Below, in pieces: positions 18,392 through 27,115 of a stretch of DNA of 64,000 nucleotides. Source of the DNA: Phycisphaerales bacterium (GTDB taxonomy: Bacteria; Planctomycetota; Phycisphaerae; Phycisphaerales; UBA1924); assembly GCA_029260495.1 (NCBI GenBank), contig JAJDDD010000008.1, positions 53,503-117,502 on the forward strand, read 5' to 3'. The translations under genes and the position numbers were made by a program. Numbering within the stretch: the first letter of the stretch is position 1; the number at the start of each line of letters is the position of its first letter. The notes beneath the pieces were generated by a model that saw only the letters and a list, made by a program, of their open reading frames with translations, was not told the DNA's origin and ran no database searches.

Positions 18392-18727
18392 ATGGTCACG
18401 TTTGATGAAGCAGGTTTGTGTGAGTTTCGTGTCTTCATCGCAGGCGCCCACCGTGTGCAGCTTGCTGGGGATTTTACGGATTGGAGCGAGGGGGCATTGG
18501 ACCTCATGCCGGTCGGAGATGGCTGGTGGTCGGTCGAGGTGCGCCTACCGCAGGGCGACCGGGTCTTTCAGTACCTCGTGGATAATCACAGATGGATGGC
18601 GGATTATGCTGCCCATGGGGTGCAGGTCAATGATTTCGGACTGTGGGAAAGCCTCCTGCACGTCGAGGCCCCGCCACCGAAAACCCTGTCGTTTCCCGAA
18701 CAAGTGGCCGAGAAAGCCGCCGCATAA
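18392..18727 (+). CDS. Stand-alone glycogen-binding (AMPK-type CBM48) domain protein
   Basis: This 111-residue cytosolic protein is almost entirely an AMPK/isoamylase early-set carbohydrate-binding domain. CEFRVFIAGAHRVQLAGDFTDW (10-31) is followed by GDGWWSVEVRLPQGDRVFQYLVD (42-64). The W in DFTDW and the W/Y residues after it are those that contact glycogen in this family. A short Ala-rich tail follows. No catalytic domain is attached, so it may be a regulatory or targeting subunit (inference). The start is the first ATG; the divergent lipoprotein gene begins about 100 bases away. Confidence 0.75.
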   Translation: MVTFDEAGLCEFRVFIAGAHRVQLAGDFTDWSEGALDLMPVGDGWWSVEVRLPQGDRVFQYLVDNHRWMADYAAHGVQVNDFGLWESLLHVEAPPPKTLSFPEQVAEKAAA

Positions 18728-18797
18728 GTCGCGACATCAGCCATCATCACCGGGACACGTTAGCAGCCAAAATTACTGATAAGTCACAGAAAAGGCA

Positions 18798-18826
18798 TTG
18801 AAACACAATCAGTGCTTCGCTATCCT
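18798..18826 (+). promoter_or_regulatory. Sigma70-type promoter for the PEP-CTERM-like gene
   Basis: TTGAAA (18798-18803) and TATCCT (18821-18826) are separated by exactly 17 bases. The predicted start near 18833 gives a leader of about 50 bases containing the Shine-Dalgarno AGGAGAGG. Confidence 0.55.
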
Positions 18827-18884
18827 CACAAGTGTCCGCAGTTTGGTCCGCAACCCGGCTGAGGACATGAGGAGAGGAATAATC

Positions 18885-19637
18885 ATGGGAAGCACACGCG
18901 CCCTAATTGTGTCTGGTTTGTGCCTGACGTTCGCCGCTACTGCTCACGCGGGTCTCGCTCCGCCTGCAGGTCCGCCTCTTGATATGTCGCTATGGGTCAA
19001 TGGTGAGTTGGCGTGGGACGCTACCCCATCCCCAGTCCAGGACAATGAAGACGGCACATTCTTGTGGGCCGACTCTGTCTCGAATGCCGGCAACGACTGG
19101 AATTTTGACTACAACATCACGGGCGATCCGGACCCGTTCATTCAAAGCAACATCGCGCTCGTCAACAACATGGGCGTCACGCAGACGTTTACAATCATCG
19201 TCGATCTCCCGATCGCTCCCGCGCTTATCCCGAGCAGCCTGCTCGGTGGTTCGGTTGGCGGCTCAACGACAGATGCAAACTTCGACGGCGTCGGCGGAAT
19301 GAGCGTCCCGGTTGGAAGCGCCCTGTATTCCGGTCGCCTTGACGGAATCAATCAGGTCGCCACGCAGCTTCACTCAAACCCCTTCGATGTCCCCGTGGGC
19401 GGCATCTTCAACTTCGCTGGCGAAACGCAGAACATCGCCGCGACGAGCTTTGGTCTTCCCGGACCGAGCCAGCCTGGGCCCGCCGTCCTCAATAGCATCG
19501 GCATCCAGCTTCACTTTGATCTGGCGCCCGGCGACTCCATTGCTCTGACGAGCTTCTTCATCGCTGAAATCCCAGCCCCGGGAGCCGGTGTGCTCTTCGC
19601 GATGGCCGGACTCGCAGCTACTCGCCGGCGTCGATAA
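18885..19637 (+). CDS. Exported protein with PEP-CTERM-like sorting tail
   Basis: The 250-residue product has a signal peptide (MGSTRALIVSGLCLTFAATAHA). The body is Gly/Asn/Asp-rich and probably beta-rich. The tail is AEIPAPGAGVLFAMAGLAATRRRR: a P-x-P box, a hydrophobic helix and an Arg cluster, like planctomycete PEP-CTERM proteins. That suggests export and processing by an exosortase, which is not in this window. The start at 18885 is chosen because AGGAGAGG lies seven bases upstream, although the frame is open to 18798. It is monocistronic, with its own promoter and terminator. The function of the body is unknown. Confidence 0.72.
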   Translation: MGSTRALIVSGLCLTFAATAHAGLAPPAGPPLDMSLWVNGELAWDATPSPVQDNEDGTFLWADSVSNAGNDWNFDYNITGDPDPFIQSNIALVNNMGVTQTFTIIVDLPIAPALIPSSLLGGSVGGSTTDANFDGVGGMSVPVGSALYSGRLDGINQVATQLHSNPFDVPVGGIFNFAGETQNIAATSFGLPGPSQPGPAVLNSIGIQLHFDLAPGDSIALTSFFIAEIPAPGAGVLFAMAGLAATRRRR

Positions 19638-19661
19638 AACACAGCAACATCTGACCTTTCC

Positions 19662-19689
19662 AAAGGGACGCTTCGGCGTCCCTTTTTTT
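19662..19689 (+). terminator. Rho-independent terminator
   Basis: GGGACGC-TTCG-GCGTCCC followed by TTTTTTT: a perfect 7-bp stem with a stable TTCG tetraloop, 24 bases after the stop codon of the PEP-CTERM-like gene. Confidence 0.95.
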
Positions 19690-19811
19690 GTGACCCAAAT
19701 CTGCCGCATACATCAGACGGAAGCGAAACGCTGAATGTCCACAGTTGCAACGGCGCCATGATCTCGGCACACTCGGCCGAGGCCCGATGCCCGGGCAGGA
19801 GCAAAATTCAG

Positions 19812-20510
19812 ATGAAGATCGTTCGAGAGTGTGTGGCTGAGTTCCTCGGAACCTTCGCCCTGGTTTTCTTCGGCGCAGGGTCCATTGTGCTCACATCGCA
19901 CACTGTGGGCTCAGCGGCCGGCGCCAACCTCATCACTATCGCACTCGCCCACGGCCTCATTCTCATTGTCTTCGTCACCGGCGCCATTCACATCACCGGT
20001 GGACAGTTCAACCCAGCAGTTTCTGTCGGACTCGTCGTCGCGGGCAAACAGCCTGTGCACACAGCTGTCATTTACATCATCACCCAACTGCTTGCAGCAG
20101 CAAGCGGCGCCGGAATGCTTATCGCGCTGCTCGGCGCCGACGTGGCGAACTCTGAAGTCGCCAATCTCGGCGCCACCATCGGCGAGTTCACCAAGCAGGG
20201 CGATATCACTGCCGTCATCGGCTTCGAAGCGATCATGACCTTCGCTCTGATGTGGGTCGTTCTCAGCTGCATCGCTGACAATCGTGCTCACAAACTCGGC
20301 GGGGTCTGTATCGGCCTCGTTGTGATGGCCTGCATCTTTCTCGCTGGCCCCCTCACCGGCGCTTCAATGAACCCCGCGCGAACTTTCGGCCCCGCCCTCT
20401 ACGGCCACTGGGACATGCACTGGGTCTACTGGGCAGCGCCAATGGCTGGAGCCATCGCCGCAGGAGCCTTGTGGCGCGGCGTCAAAATGGAATCAACTGA
20501 CAAAGACTAA
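19812..20510 (+). CDS. MIP-family aquaporin / glycerol channel
   Basis: The 232-residue inner-membrane protein has six hydrophobic segments and both Asn-Pro-Ala half-helices (GGQFNPAVSVGLV and GASMNPARTFGPAL). It starts MKIVRECVAEFLGTFALVFFGAG, typical of the family. The Arg after the second NPA is the selectivity-filter arginine. The length and the TFGPAL context fit an AqpZ/AqpM-like water or small-neutral-solute channel more than GlpF, but I cannot fix the substrate. AGGAG lies 11 bases before ATG 19812. The gene converges with a moxR gene 20 bases away. Confidence 0.9.
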   Translation: MKIVRECVAEFLGTFALVFFGAGSIVLTSHTVGSAAGANLITIALAHGLILIVFVTGAIHITGGQFNPAVSVGLVVAGKQPVHTAVIYIITQLLAAASGAGMLIALLGADVANSEVANLGATIGEFTKQGDITAVIGFEAIMTFALMWVVLSCIADNRAHKLGGVCIGLVVMACIFLAGPLTGASMNPARTFGPALYGHWDMHWVYWAAPMAGAIAAGALWRGVKMESTDKD

Positions 20511-20531
20511 CTTTGTCATCCCATCGTCCAC

Positions 20532-21563
20532 CTACGCCATCGCCGCCTCAACCGGCAGCGTCTCAGCGATATTCCGAATAATGTCATCAGTGCTGACACC
20601 CTCAGCATGCCCCTCAAAGTTAAGCAAAATGCGATGCCGCATCGCCTGCTGCGCAACCGCCCGAATGTCTTCCGTCGCAACAGCCGACCGCGCATCAAGA
20701 ATCGCCCGGCACTTCCCCGCCAAGACCAATGCCTGCGCTGCGCGTGGACTCGCCCCAAACCGAACGTATTTATTCACCATCGGCGTCGCGAACTCACCCT
20801 TGCTGTGTGACGCCAGCGTAAGCCGCACTGCGTAATCCGCGACACGATCCGTAATCGCGACCCGCCGAATCAGCCGCTGATGCGCGATGATGGATTCCGC
20901 ACCAATCGCAGGCTCAACTTCAGCTGCAACGCCCGCCGTCGTTCGGCGAAGAATTTCCGCCAGTTCCTCCCGCCCCGAATACCCCACCAACAGCTTGAAG
21001 AAGAAGCGGTCGAGCTGAGCCTCAGGAAGTGGATACGTCCCCTCCTGTTCGATCGGGTTCTGCGTCGCGAGCACAAAGAACGGCCGCTCCAGTTGATGCG
21101 TCTCCCCCTCAATCGTCACGCTCCGCTCCTGCATCGCTTCAAGCATCGCTGACTGCGTCTTCGGCGTCGCCCGATTGATTTCGTCCGCCAGAAGAATCTG
21201 TGCAAAAATCGGCCCCGGGGCAAACCGAAACTCTCGGCCGCTCGGCGTGTCATGCACAATGCTCGTCCCCGTCACATCCGCGGGCATCAGGTCCGGCGTG
21301 AACTGAATCCGCGAAAAAGAGAGCGACAGAGTCTGCGCCAGCGATCGCACCAGCAGCGTCTTCCCAAGCCCCGGCGGACCCTCCAGGAGAACATGCCCGT
21401 CGGCGAACAAACACACCAGCACGCCGTCGATTATGTCCCGGTGCCCAACAATCACCCGCTCGATCTGACTCCGCACTGCGGCATAGTCCTGCCGAAACTG
21501 CTCGGCGGCGGCTTCGACTTCTGCAGGCGTCTGCGGATCGGGGTGTGGCTGGCTCGTGTCGGA
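20532..21563 (-). CDS. MoxR-family AAA+ ATPase (first copy)
   Basis: MoxR ATPases act as chaperones that often activate partners through VWA-domain proteins. The 343-residue protein has Walker A LEGPPGLGKTLLVRSL, then RIQFTPDLMPADVTGT and LLADEINRATPKTQSAMLEAMQE (Walker B). It ends with sensor regions FVLATQNPIEQEGTYPLPEAQLDRF and GASPRAAQALVLAGK. ATG 21563 begins the recognisable part; the frame is open to 21632, overlapping the divergent VWA gene. TACACT lies ten bases before this ATG. Its probable partner is that VWA protein. Confidence 0.93.
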   Translation of the reverse strand, partial: SDTSQPHPDPQTPAEVEAAAEQFRQDYAAVRSQIERVIVGHRDIIDGVLVCLFADGHVLLEGPPGLGKTLLVRSLAQTLSLSFSRIQFTPDLMPADVTGTSIVHDTPSGREFRFAPGPIFAQILLADEINRATPKTQSAMLEAMQERSVTIEGETHQLERPFFVLATQNPIEQEGTYPLPEAQLDRFFFKLLVGYSGREELAEILRRTTAGVAAEVEPAIGAESIIAHQRLIRRVAITDRVADYAVRLTLASHSKGEFATPMVNKYVRFGASPRAAQALVLAGKCRAILDARSAVATEDIRAVAQQAMRHRILLNFEGHAEGVSTDDIIRNIAETLPVEAAMA

Positions 21564-21669
21564 CATGGAGGCAGCAAGTGTAGGTCGAACCGGCCCGAAG
21601 CGAGAGCTGTTCACCGCGGCAGAATGAACCATGCCGCGTGCCAGCCTCAGTTGCCAATATGATCGGGGT

Positions 21670-23709
21670 GTGATTTTTCTCGCCCCAATCGCTGGGTTGA
21701 TCGCCGCCGCCGTAACGGCGCCACTCCTGACGCTCTTCTATTTCCTGAAGTTGCGCAGGCGCCCTGTCCGCGTCAGTTCCACGCTCCTCTGGACTTCCGC
21801 CGTTGAGGACCTCCAGGCCAACGAGCCCTTTCGCTGGATTCGACCCTCCTGGCTCCTGTTCCTCCAGCTCCTGGCCCTCGCGTGCCTGCTGACAGCCTTC
21901 GCCCGCCCCGCCTTCTCCGGCGCGACCCCAGTAGGGCGCCTGATTCTTGTCATCGATCACTCTGCCTCGATGAACGCCCCTTCCCAAGAGCCCGGACGAA
22001 CGCGCCTTGAAGAAGCCCAACGCCGGGCTATCGAAATAATTGATCGAATGAGCCGCGGCGCCGGACCCGCCGGCTCAGGCGCCCGAACCAAGGCGATGGT
22101 CATCACCTTCGCAGGCAATGCTCGCGCGGTGACAAGCTACACCAGCGATCGATCCGTCTTGCGCCGCGCCGTTCGCACCATCGAACCCACGGATCAATCT
22201 GGCGATTTCACCGCAGCCCTGCGTCTGATCGCCGCCCAGACAGCGCAAGACTCCGAACAAACAGATGCAACCCGCACGCGCGTCATGCTCATCTCCGATG
22301 GCGCTCTCGCCCAGCCAAGCGATGAGCCTGTCGGCGTTGGCGATGTTGAGTTTCGCTTCGTGCGTGTCGGGCCGCCCCCCGAAGAACCACGCGACAACAT
22401 TGGCATTGTCGCGCTCAGCGCCCGGCGTGATTTCCGAACTCCAGGCCTCGTGCGCGTCTTCGTCCGCGCCGTCGCTACAGAAGGAGCCCCCGATTCAACG
22501 CCGGTCACACTCTGGCTCGGGGGTGAAGCGATCGGAGCGCAGGAGATCAAGTTTGGCGAGTTTGAAGGCGGGCTCAAAGAAGGGGCAGCAGCATTTTCAT
22601 TCGAATCCGCTCAGCGCGGCGTCGTCCTCGCCGTCATCGGGCGCGATGACGAACTTGAAGCCGACAACCGGGCAGCAGTTGTAGTTGAAGGACTTCGCGC
22701 CGGCAGAGTGCTCATTGTCCGCCCGGGCGCGCGCACGGGCGGCAGCGAGCTGGCGCTGACAGGCCTCGCCCGCGCCCTCGGCGTGATCGCAGGCAAAGAA
22801 CCGGAGATCATGAACGCAGCAGGGTATGCCCAGGCAGCGCAGGCCGGCGCAATTGGCGATTTTGATCTCATCGTGTTTGCAGGCGTGTCGCCCGCTCAGA
22901 CGCCCGACACACCGACAATCAGCTTCGGCTCAACGCCGCCGATTCGCGGTCTGACTCTGCGCGAAAACGAAAAGAGCGACGGCGCCGAGTTTCTCTCGTG
23001 GAAACGATCCCACCCCTTGATGCGCGATGTCGCTCTTGGCGCGGTGGCGCTTGGAAAGACGCTGAGACTGACGCTGCCGGACGGAACATCCTTGGCGCTG
23101 CCTGAGAATGGCGCCCTGAATGATTCATCTGAAATGGCGCGGCCCAGGCAAGCTGAAACATTGGCGCTCGGGCCCAATGGACCATTGCTCGGCGTTGTAG
23201 AAGTGGGGCGGGTTCAGCATGTCGTCGCAGCCTTTGACCTGGAGCAATCAACCTGGCCCTTGCGACCAAGCTTTGTGATTTTTCTAGCAAACGCCATGGA
23301 AACGCTTACGCGCGTCGGCGAGTCTTCATCAGGAACCGCGCACACAACGAACGAACCCATCACAGTCCGGCTCGCGCCCCGCGCCGCGCGTGTGCAGGTG
23401 ACGGGGCCGAGTGAGTTTGAACGAGAAAGTGAAGCCGGCTCGCGCGTCACACTCGGGGCTCTCCAACGGGCCGGCCTCTACGAAGTGACGGGAGTCATCA
23501 ACGCAGACATCGTCCTCGCAGTCAACCTGAGTAGCGACCACGAGAGCGCGATTGCGACTGCGGACCGTGTGAACATCGGAGGCGAATCACGCACCGCAGG
23601 AGGGACCCGGGAGGCAGGAACAAAAGAGATTTGGCACTGGTTTGTGCTCGCGGGGCTCTTCCTCTTGAGCGTGGAGTGGATGCTCTTCGCATGGCGAACG
23701 CGCGTGTGA
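21670..23709 (+). CDS. BatA-like membrane protein with VWA domain
   Basis: The 679-residue product begins with the BatA N-terminal module. It has two membrane helices (about 1-25 and 60-80), with PVRVSSTLLW between them. A von Willebrand A domain follows, with MIDAS motif LVIDHSASM and the strand RVMLISDGAL. A roughly 400-residue extracytoplasmic part follows, and a final membrane helix (WHWFVLAGLFLLSVEWMLF) closes the protein. This is the common layout of a membrane-anchored VWA protein partnered with MoxR. GTG 21670 is chosen because it begins the first membrane helix. The frame is open to 21631, overlapping the divergent moxR leader. Function unknown. Confidence 0.82.
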   Translation: MIFLAPIAGLIAAAVTAPLLTLFYFLKLRRRPVRVSSTLLWTSAVEDLQANEPFRWIRPSWLLFLQLLALACLLTAFARPAFSGATPVGRLILVIDHSASMNAPSQEPGRTRLEEAQRRAIEIIDRMSRGAGPAGSGARTKAMVITFAGNARAVTSYTSDRSVLRRAVRTIEPTDQSGDFTAALRLIAAQTAQDSEQTDATRTRVMLISDGALAQPSDEPVGVGDVEFRFVRVGPPPEEPRDNIGIVALSARRDFRTPGLVRVFVRAVATEGAPDSTPVTLWLGGEAIGAQEIKFGEFEGGLKEGAAAFSFESAQRGVVLAVIGRDDELEADNRAAVVVEGLRAGRVLIVRPGARTGGSELALTGLARALGVIAGKEPEIMNAAGYAQAAQAGAIGDFDLIVFAGVSPAQTPDTPTISFGSTPPIRGLTLRENEKSDGAEFLSWKRSHPLMRDVALGAVALGKTLRLTLPDGTSLALPENGALNDSSEMARPRQAETLALGPNGPLLGVVEVGRVQHVVAAFDLEQSTWPLRPSFVIFLANAMETLTRVGESSSGTAHTTNEPITVRLAPRAARVQVTGPSEFERESEAGSRVTLGALQRAGLYEVTGVINADIVLAVNLSSDHESAIATADRVNIGGESRTAGGTREAGTKEIWHWFVLAGLFLLSVEWMLFAWRTRV

Positions 23710-23802
23710 TGAGCTATGAAGAGTCCCCGCGCCCGTTCCTTCCCCTTGGGAAACGGTGACGCGCGTCAGAGTGTGGGAGTTCAGTGTGGAGCATTTGCAA
23801 AC

Positions 23803-23808
23803 GAGGAG
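23803..23808 (+). promoter_or_regulatory. Shine-Dalgarno fixing a GTG start
   Basis: GAGGAG lies seven bases before GTG 23816 and selects that codon over the in-frame upstream start at 23756. Confidence 0.7.
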
Positions 23809-23815
23809 AACAACT

Positions 23816-24757
23816 GTGGCAATAACATTCGGACGCCTACGCACATGGCTTGGACTTGGCGTGCTCGCCCTGACGCCGCTCGCCACGGCGCAGGAGGACA
23901 ACCAGACGGCGCCCGATGACGATGGCGGTTTGAATCTCGTCCATGAAGAAGCCGCATGGAGCATCCATCTGGATCTCGCTGCATCGCATGCCTTCGATTC
24001 CGAGATTGATGACGGGCCAGATGTCTCCGTCACACGAGCCTCAGCGAATCTGACTTTCAATACCGCAATCAACGACGACGTTGACTTCACACTCGGAATC
24101 AGAGAGGAGTTTTCGTTTTATGATTTTGATGGAAATTTCACAGGGTTGGCCAGTGAGCCGCTCGACACCGCGCTCGCTGTGACGGTTTCGCCTCGCGCGA
24201 CGTTTCGTGTGGATGAAACGTGGTCATGGTTTGTCGGCGGGCAACTTTCATTCTCCGGCGAAACCGGCGCCGACGTTGACAAATCATTTACCGGCGGCGG
24301 CATGGCCGGAGCGACCTACCGCGTCAACGACAACCTCACATGGACATTCGGCGCCCTCGTCGTCTCTCGTCTGGAGGATGATCCTCTGGTGATTCCCCTC
24401 CTCGGAGTCATTTGGCGCCTTGATGACGACGTTCGACTCCAGGTCGTGGGCCCCGAAGCATCGCTGATCGCGCAGATAAATGATGCGTGGAGTGTCGCGT
24501 TGAAAGGATCGTGGAGCCGGCGCGAGTTTCGCCTTGATGACGACGGGTCGGCGCCGGATGGGGTGTTCATCGATCAGCGTGTGCGCATTGGTGTCGAAGC
24601 GGTGTGGCAGCCGAACTCCGCAATCGATTTTGGATTCGAGATCGGAGCAATCGCATACTCAGAATATGAAGTCCTGAGTGACGGCGGCGGAAGTTTGTTT
24701 GAGGAAAACGGGGATCCGGCGGTCTATGCAGCCGTGCGCGCGCGAATCAGCTTTTGA
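23816..24757 (+). CDS. Predicted outer-membrane beta-barrel protein
   Basis: Starting at GTG 23816, the 313-residue protein has an Arg-containing signal peptide ending ALTPLATAQ. The rest is alternating beta-strand sequence such as VDFTLGIREEFSFYDFDG and DETWSWFVGGQLSFSGE. It ends RARISF, and a C-terminal Phe is the recognition signal for Bam-mediated insertion of outer-membrane proteins. Aromatic and acidic residues alternate along the strands. I cannot name the family or substrate; it resembles generic planctomycete/proteobacterial outer-membrane channel proteins. It lies 107 bases after the VWA gene and just upstream of a Tat-exported alkaline phosphatase. Confidence 0.6.
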   Translation: MAITFGRLRTWLGLGVLALTPLATAQEDNQTAPDDDGGLNLVHEEAAWSIHLDLAASHAFDSEIDDGPDVSVTRASANLTFNTAINDDVDFTLGIREEFSFYDFDGNFTGLASEPLDTALAVTVSPRATFRVDETWSWFVGGQLSFSGETGADVDKSFTGGGMAGATYRVNDNLTWTFGALVVSRLEDDPLVIPLLGVIWRLDDDVRLQVVGPEASLIAQINDAWSVALKGSWSRREFRLDDDGSAPDGVFIDQRVRIGVEAVWQPNSAIDFGFEIGAIAYSEYEVLSDGGGSLFEENGDPAVYAAVRARISF

Positions 24758-24798
24758 GCAAATTACGCGAGTTTTGAAACCGCAATGTGCGCAAGAAG

Positions 24799-26214
24799 AT
24801 GGGAGTTGGCGTGAAAGAGAGAAAAAGTAGGCCAAGCCTCGATCGGCGTGAGTTTCTCGGGGCAAGCGCCCTGGGTTTGGCGGGAGTAAGCGCGTTCGGC
24901 GCGCGCGCACTCGCCGCCGGGGAAGTTGGGGACACAAAATCTGAAGCTGGCGCGCAAGCGTCAGGATCGCGCGCAAAAAATGTAATCCTCATGGTCTCCG
25001 ACGGCACAAGCATCGGCGCCCTTTCCATCGCCTCAATCGTCTCACGACACAAATATGGACGGGAGCTGCGCTGGCTCGACTGGATAGCAGACGGCGCACG
25101 GACTTCCCTCTTGAATACAGAGCCTGCGGAGGGTCATGTGACGGATTCAGCCGCGGCTGCAAGCGCGTGGGGAATCGGCGAGCGTGTGCGCAATGGCGTC
25201 GTTTGCGTCACACCCGACGGGCGCGAGCCGACGCCACTCGGCGCACAAGCTCGGCAGATGGGCCGGCGATTGGGTTTTGTCACAACAACGGATTTGTGGG
25301 ACGCAACCATGTCATGCTTTCTTGCGAACTCTCCGAGTCGTAAGCAGAGTCGCGCGATCGCGGAGCAGATGTTGACGCGCGGGTTTGATGTTGGACTGGG
25401 TGGCGGACGACTCGTGTTTGATGAGCTTGAGCCTGAAAAACACGGGTATCGGGTGGCGCGGTCCCGGGGTGAAATGAAGAGCCTCATGCAGGGAGAGGGT
25501 CCGGCGCTGGGGCTTTTTGCGCCCGGGTCAATGGCGTACACGCTTGACCGACCGGCTGAGGAGCCAACATTAACGGAGATGACACAGGCGGCGATCGGGC
25601 GGCTGAGCGCTCTCGGGGATCCCTTCTTTCTTGTCGTTGAAGGAGCGCGAGTCGATCACGCTGCCCATCACACGGATGCGGGCGCGCTGGCGAGTGAGAT
25701 GATCGAGATGGATCGCGCGATCGGAGCGGCGCTTGATTTTGCCCACGATCGCGATGACACGCTCGTGATCGCGACAACGGATCACGGGAATGGAAACCCG
25801 GGGTTTACGAATCACGCTTCTACGATTGAGCAAATCGAACGAGTCGGAAACGCGAAGCATTCGTTTGCATGGGCGCTGGAGCAGTGGCGGGCGCTGGCGA
25901 AGCCTGTGCGCACGCCGGCGGCGCTGGCGAAGCTCATCCAGCAGGCGATCGGCGGATCATTCTCCACACGGGACATGGAGTTTTTCGATCGGTGGCTCGC
26001 CGGCGAGATGATCGATCCCACGGCATATCGGAATCGGGAGTTTTCGCCGATTGGCGCGATCGCAGCGAACTATTACGGCATCTCATTTACAGGGCCGGAC
26101 CATACATCGGACCATGTGATTCTGTCGGCGCAGGGGCCGGGAAGTGAGCTTTTTCCCGCGGTGGGTCACCATACGGCTGTGCATGATGCGCTCGTCGAGG
26201 CGATGGGGCTTTGA
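24799..26214 (+). CDS. Alkaline phosphatase (PhoA family), Tat-exported
   Basis: The protein carries a twin-arginine signal (DRREFLGASALGLAGVSAFG, cleaved near ARALAAG), so it is exported folded. The enzyme domain has the metal-binding VSDGTSIGALS, the nucleophile block VTDSAAAASAW (Ser phosphorylated during catalysis), VEGARVDHAAHHTD and ATTDHGNGN, all family hallmarks. The C-terminal VGHHTAVHD supplies a last zinc ligand. It releases phosphate from organic esters in the periplasm. ATG 24799 is used; an in-frame GTG at 24787 is possible. It follows the outer-membrane protein gene on the same strand with 41 bases between them. Confidence 0.92.
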   Translation: MGVGVKERKSRPSLDRREFLGASALGLAGVSAFGARALAAGEVGDTKSEAGAQASGSRAKNVILMVSDGTSIGALSIASIVSRHKYGRELRWLDWIADGARTSLLNTEPAEGHVTDSAAAASAWGIGERVRNGVVCVTPDGREPTPLGAQARQMGRRLGFVTTTDLWDATMSCFLANSPSRKQSRAIAEQMLTRGFDVGLGGGRLVFDELEPEKHGYRVARSRGEMKSLMQGEGPALGLFAPGSMAYTLDRPAEEPTLTEMTQAAIGRLSALGDPFFLVVEGARVDHAAHHTDAGALASEMIEMDRAIGAALDFAHDRDDTLVIATTDHGNGNPGFTNHASTIEQIERVGNAKHSFAWALEQWRALAKPVRTPAALAKLIQQAIGGSFSTRDMEFFDRWLAGEMIDPTAYRNREFSPIGAIAANYYGISFTGPDHTSDHVILSAQGPGSELFPAVGHHTAVHDALVEAMGL

Positions 26215-26249
26215 CCGCGAGATTGCTCGACGGAGCATAGAATGCAGTG

Positions 26250-27083
26250 ATGAAGGATGCAGATGTGATCACAGCGCCGACGCGGATTGGGGCGGTGTCA
26301 TTCCTCAACACGACGCCGTTAATTGAGGGTCTGGAAAAGCTGCGTGAGGTTGAGCTGACGCTCGCGCCGCCGAGCCAACTGATTGAAAAGCTGGTGAATA
26401 GTGATGTAGATGTGGCGCTGGCTCCGATCATCGACGCGCAGCTTGCTCAGGAAGAAGTCGCGCTGATGCCGGTGGGGGCCATCGGGTGTGACGGCGCGAC
26501 GCGGACGGTGCATTTGTATGTGCGCGGAGAAGCAGCGAATGTAAAGACGCTTTATGCAGATGGGGACAGCCATACTTCGGTGGCGCTGGCGCGAATCATT
26601 CTTGCGCAGAGCTACGGCGCGACGCCGAACGTCATCACCGTCGATGCGCGGGAGCGGGCGCGGGAAGGGATTGGCGCAGGTGAAGCTGTCTTGATGATTG
26701 GGGACAAGGTGGTGACTTCGCCACCGGCCGAGGCGCGCGAGCTGGCGCTCATGGATTTAGGGGAGGCGTGGAAAGAGCTGACAGGGCTGCCGTTTGTCTA
26801 CGCAGCGTGGATGTGCCTGACTTCGCGCGCAGACGACGACATGATGCGGTCGGCGGCGCGTCTTCTGGAACGGCAGCGGCTGCACAATCGCACACGGCTC
26901 GACTGGATCGTTAGCGAACGGGCGCAGGAACACGGCTGGGGCGCCGCGGATGCAGGAGAGTATTTGGGAGAATGCATTCGGCACGACGTCGGCGACGAAC
27001 AGCGAGAAGCGATCGAACGGTTCTTCGATGAGGCAGCGGCGCTTGGTGTGATTGGCAAGCGGCGGGTGACACGGTGGCTTTAA
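26250..27083 (+). CDS. mqnA: Chorismate dehydratase, futalosine menaquinone pathway
   Basis: MqnA converts chorismate to 3-[(1-carboxyvinyl)oxy]benzoate, the entry step of the futalosine route to menaquinone. The 277-residue protein has the family opening TRIGAVSFLNTTPLIEGLEKL, then PPSQLIEKLVNSDVDVALAPII and ALARIILAQSYGATPNVI. MIGDKVVTSPP and LGEAWKELTGLPFVYAAWM follow, in the order typical of periplasmic-binding-protein-like MqnA/MqnD enzymes. A GTG just upstream (26247) is an alternative start. TAGAAT sits six bases before ATG. The other mqn genes are not in the window. The genome probably makes menaquinone by this route (inference). Confidence 0.9.
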   Translation: MKDADVITAPTRIGAVSFLNTTPLIEGLEKLREVELTLAPPSQLIEKLVNSDVDVALAPIIDAQLAQEEVALMPVGAIGCDGATRTVHLYVRGEAANVKTLYADGDSHTSVALARIILAQSYGATPNVITVDARERAREGIGAGEAVLMIGDKVVTSPPAEARELALMDLGEAWKELTGLPFVYAAWMCLTSRADDDMMRSAARLLERQRLHNRTRLDWIVSERAQEHGWGAADAGEYLGECIRHDVGDEQREAIERFFDEAAALGVIGKRRVTRWL

Positions 27084-27115
27084 GGTGTAGAGCTTTCCCG
27101 TAGCGGAGTGAATAA

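Noticed and set aside
18289..18507. N-terminal extension of the CBM9-like lipoprotein
   Set aside because: The extension overlaps the start of the divergent CBM48 gene and places the lipobox far from the N-terminus; a shorter start is more likely.
18823..18870. TCCTCA / TGAGGA imperfect symmetry downstream of the promoter of the PEP-CTERM-like gene
   Set aside because: Only six bases, widely spaced and partly overlapping the Shine-Dalgarno; too weak for an operator claim.
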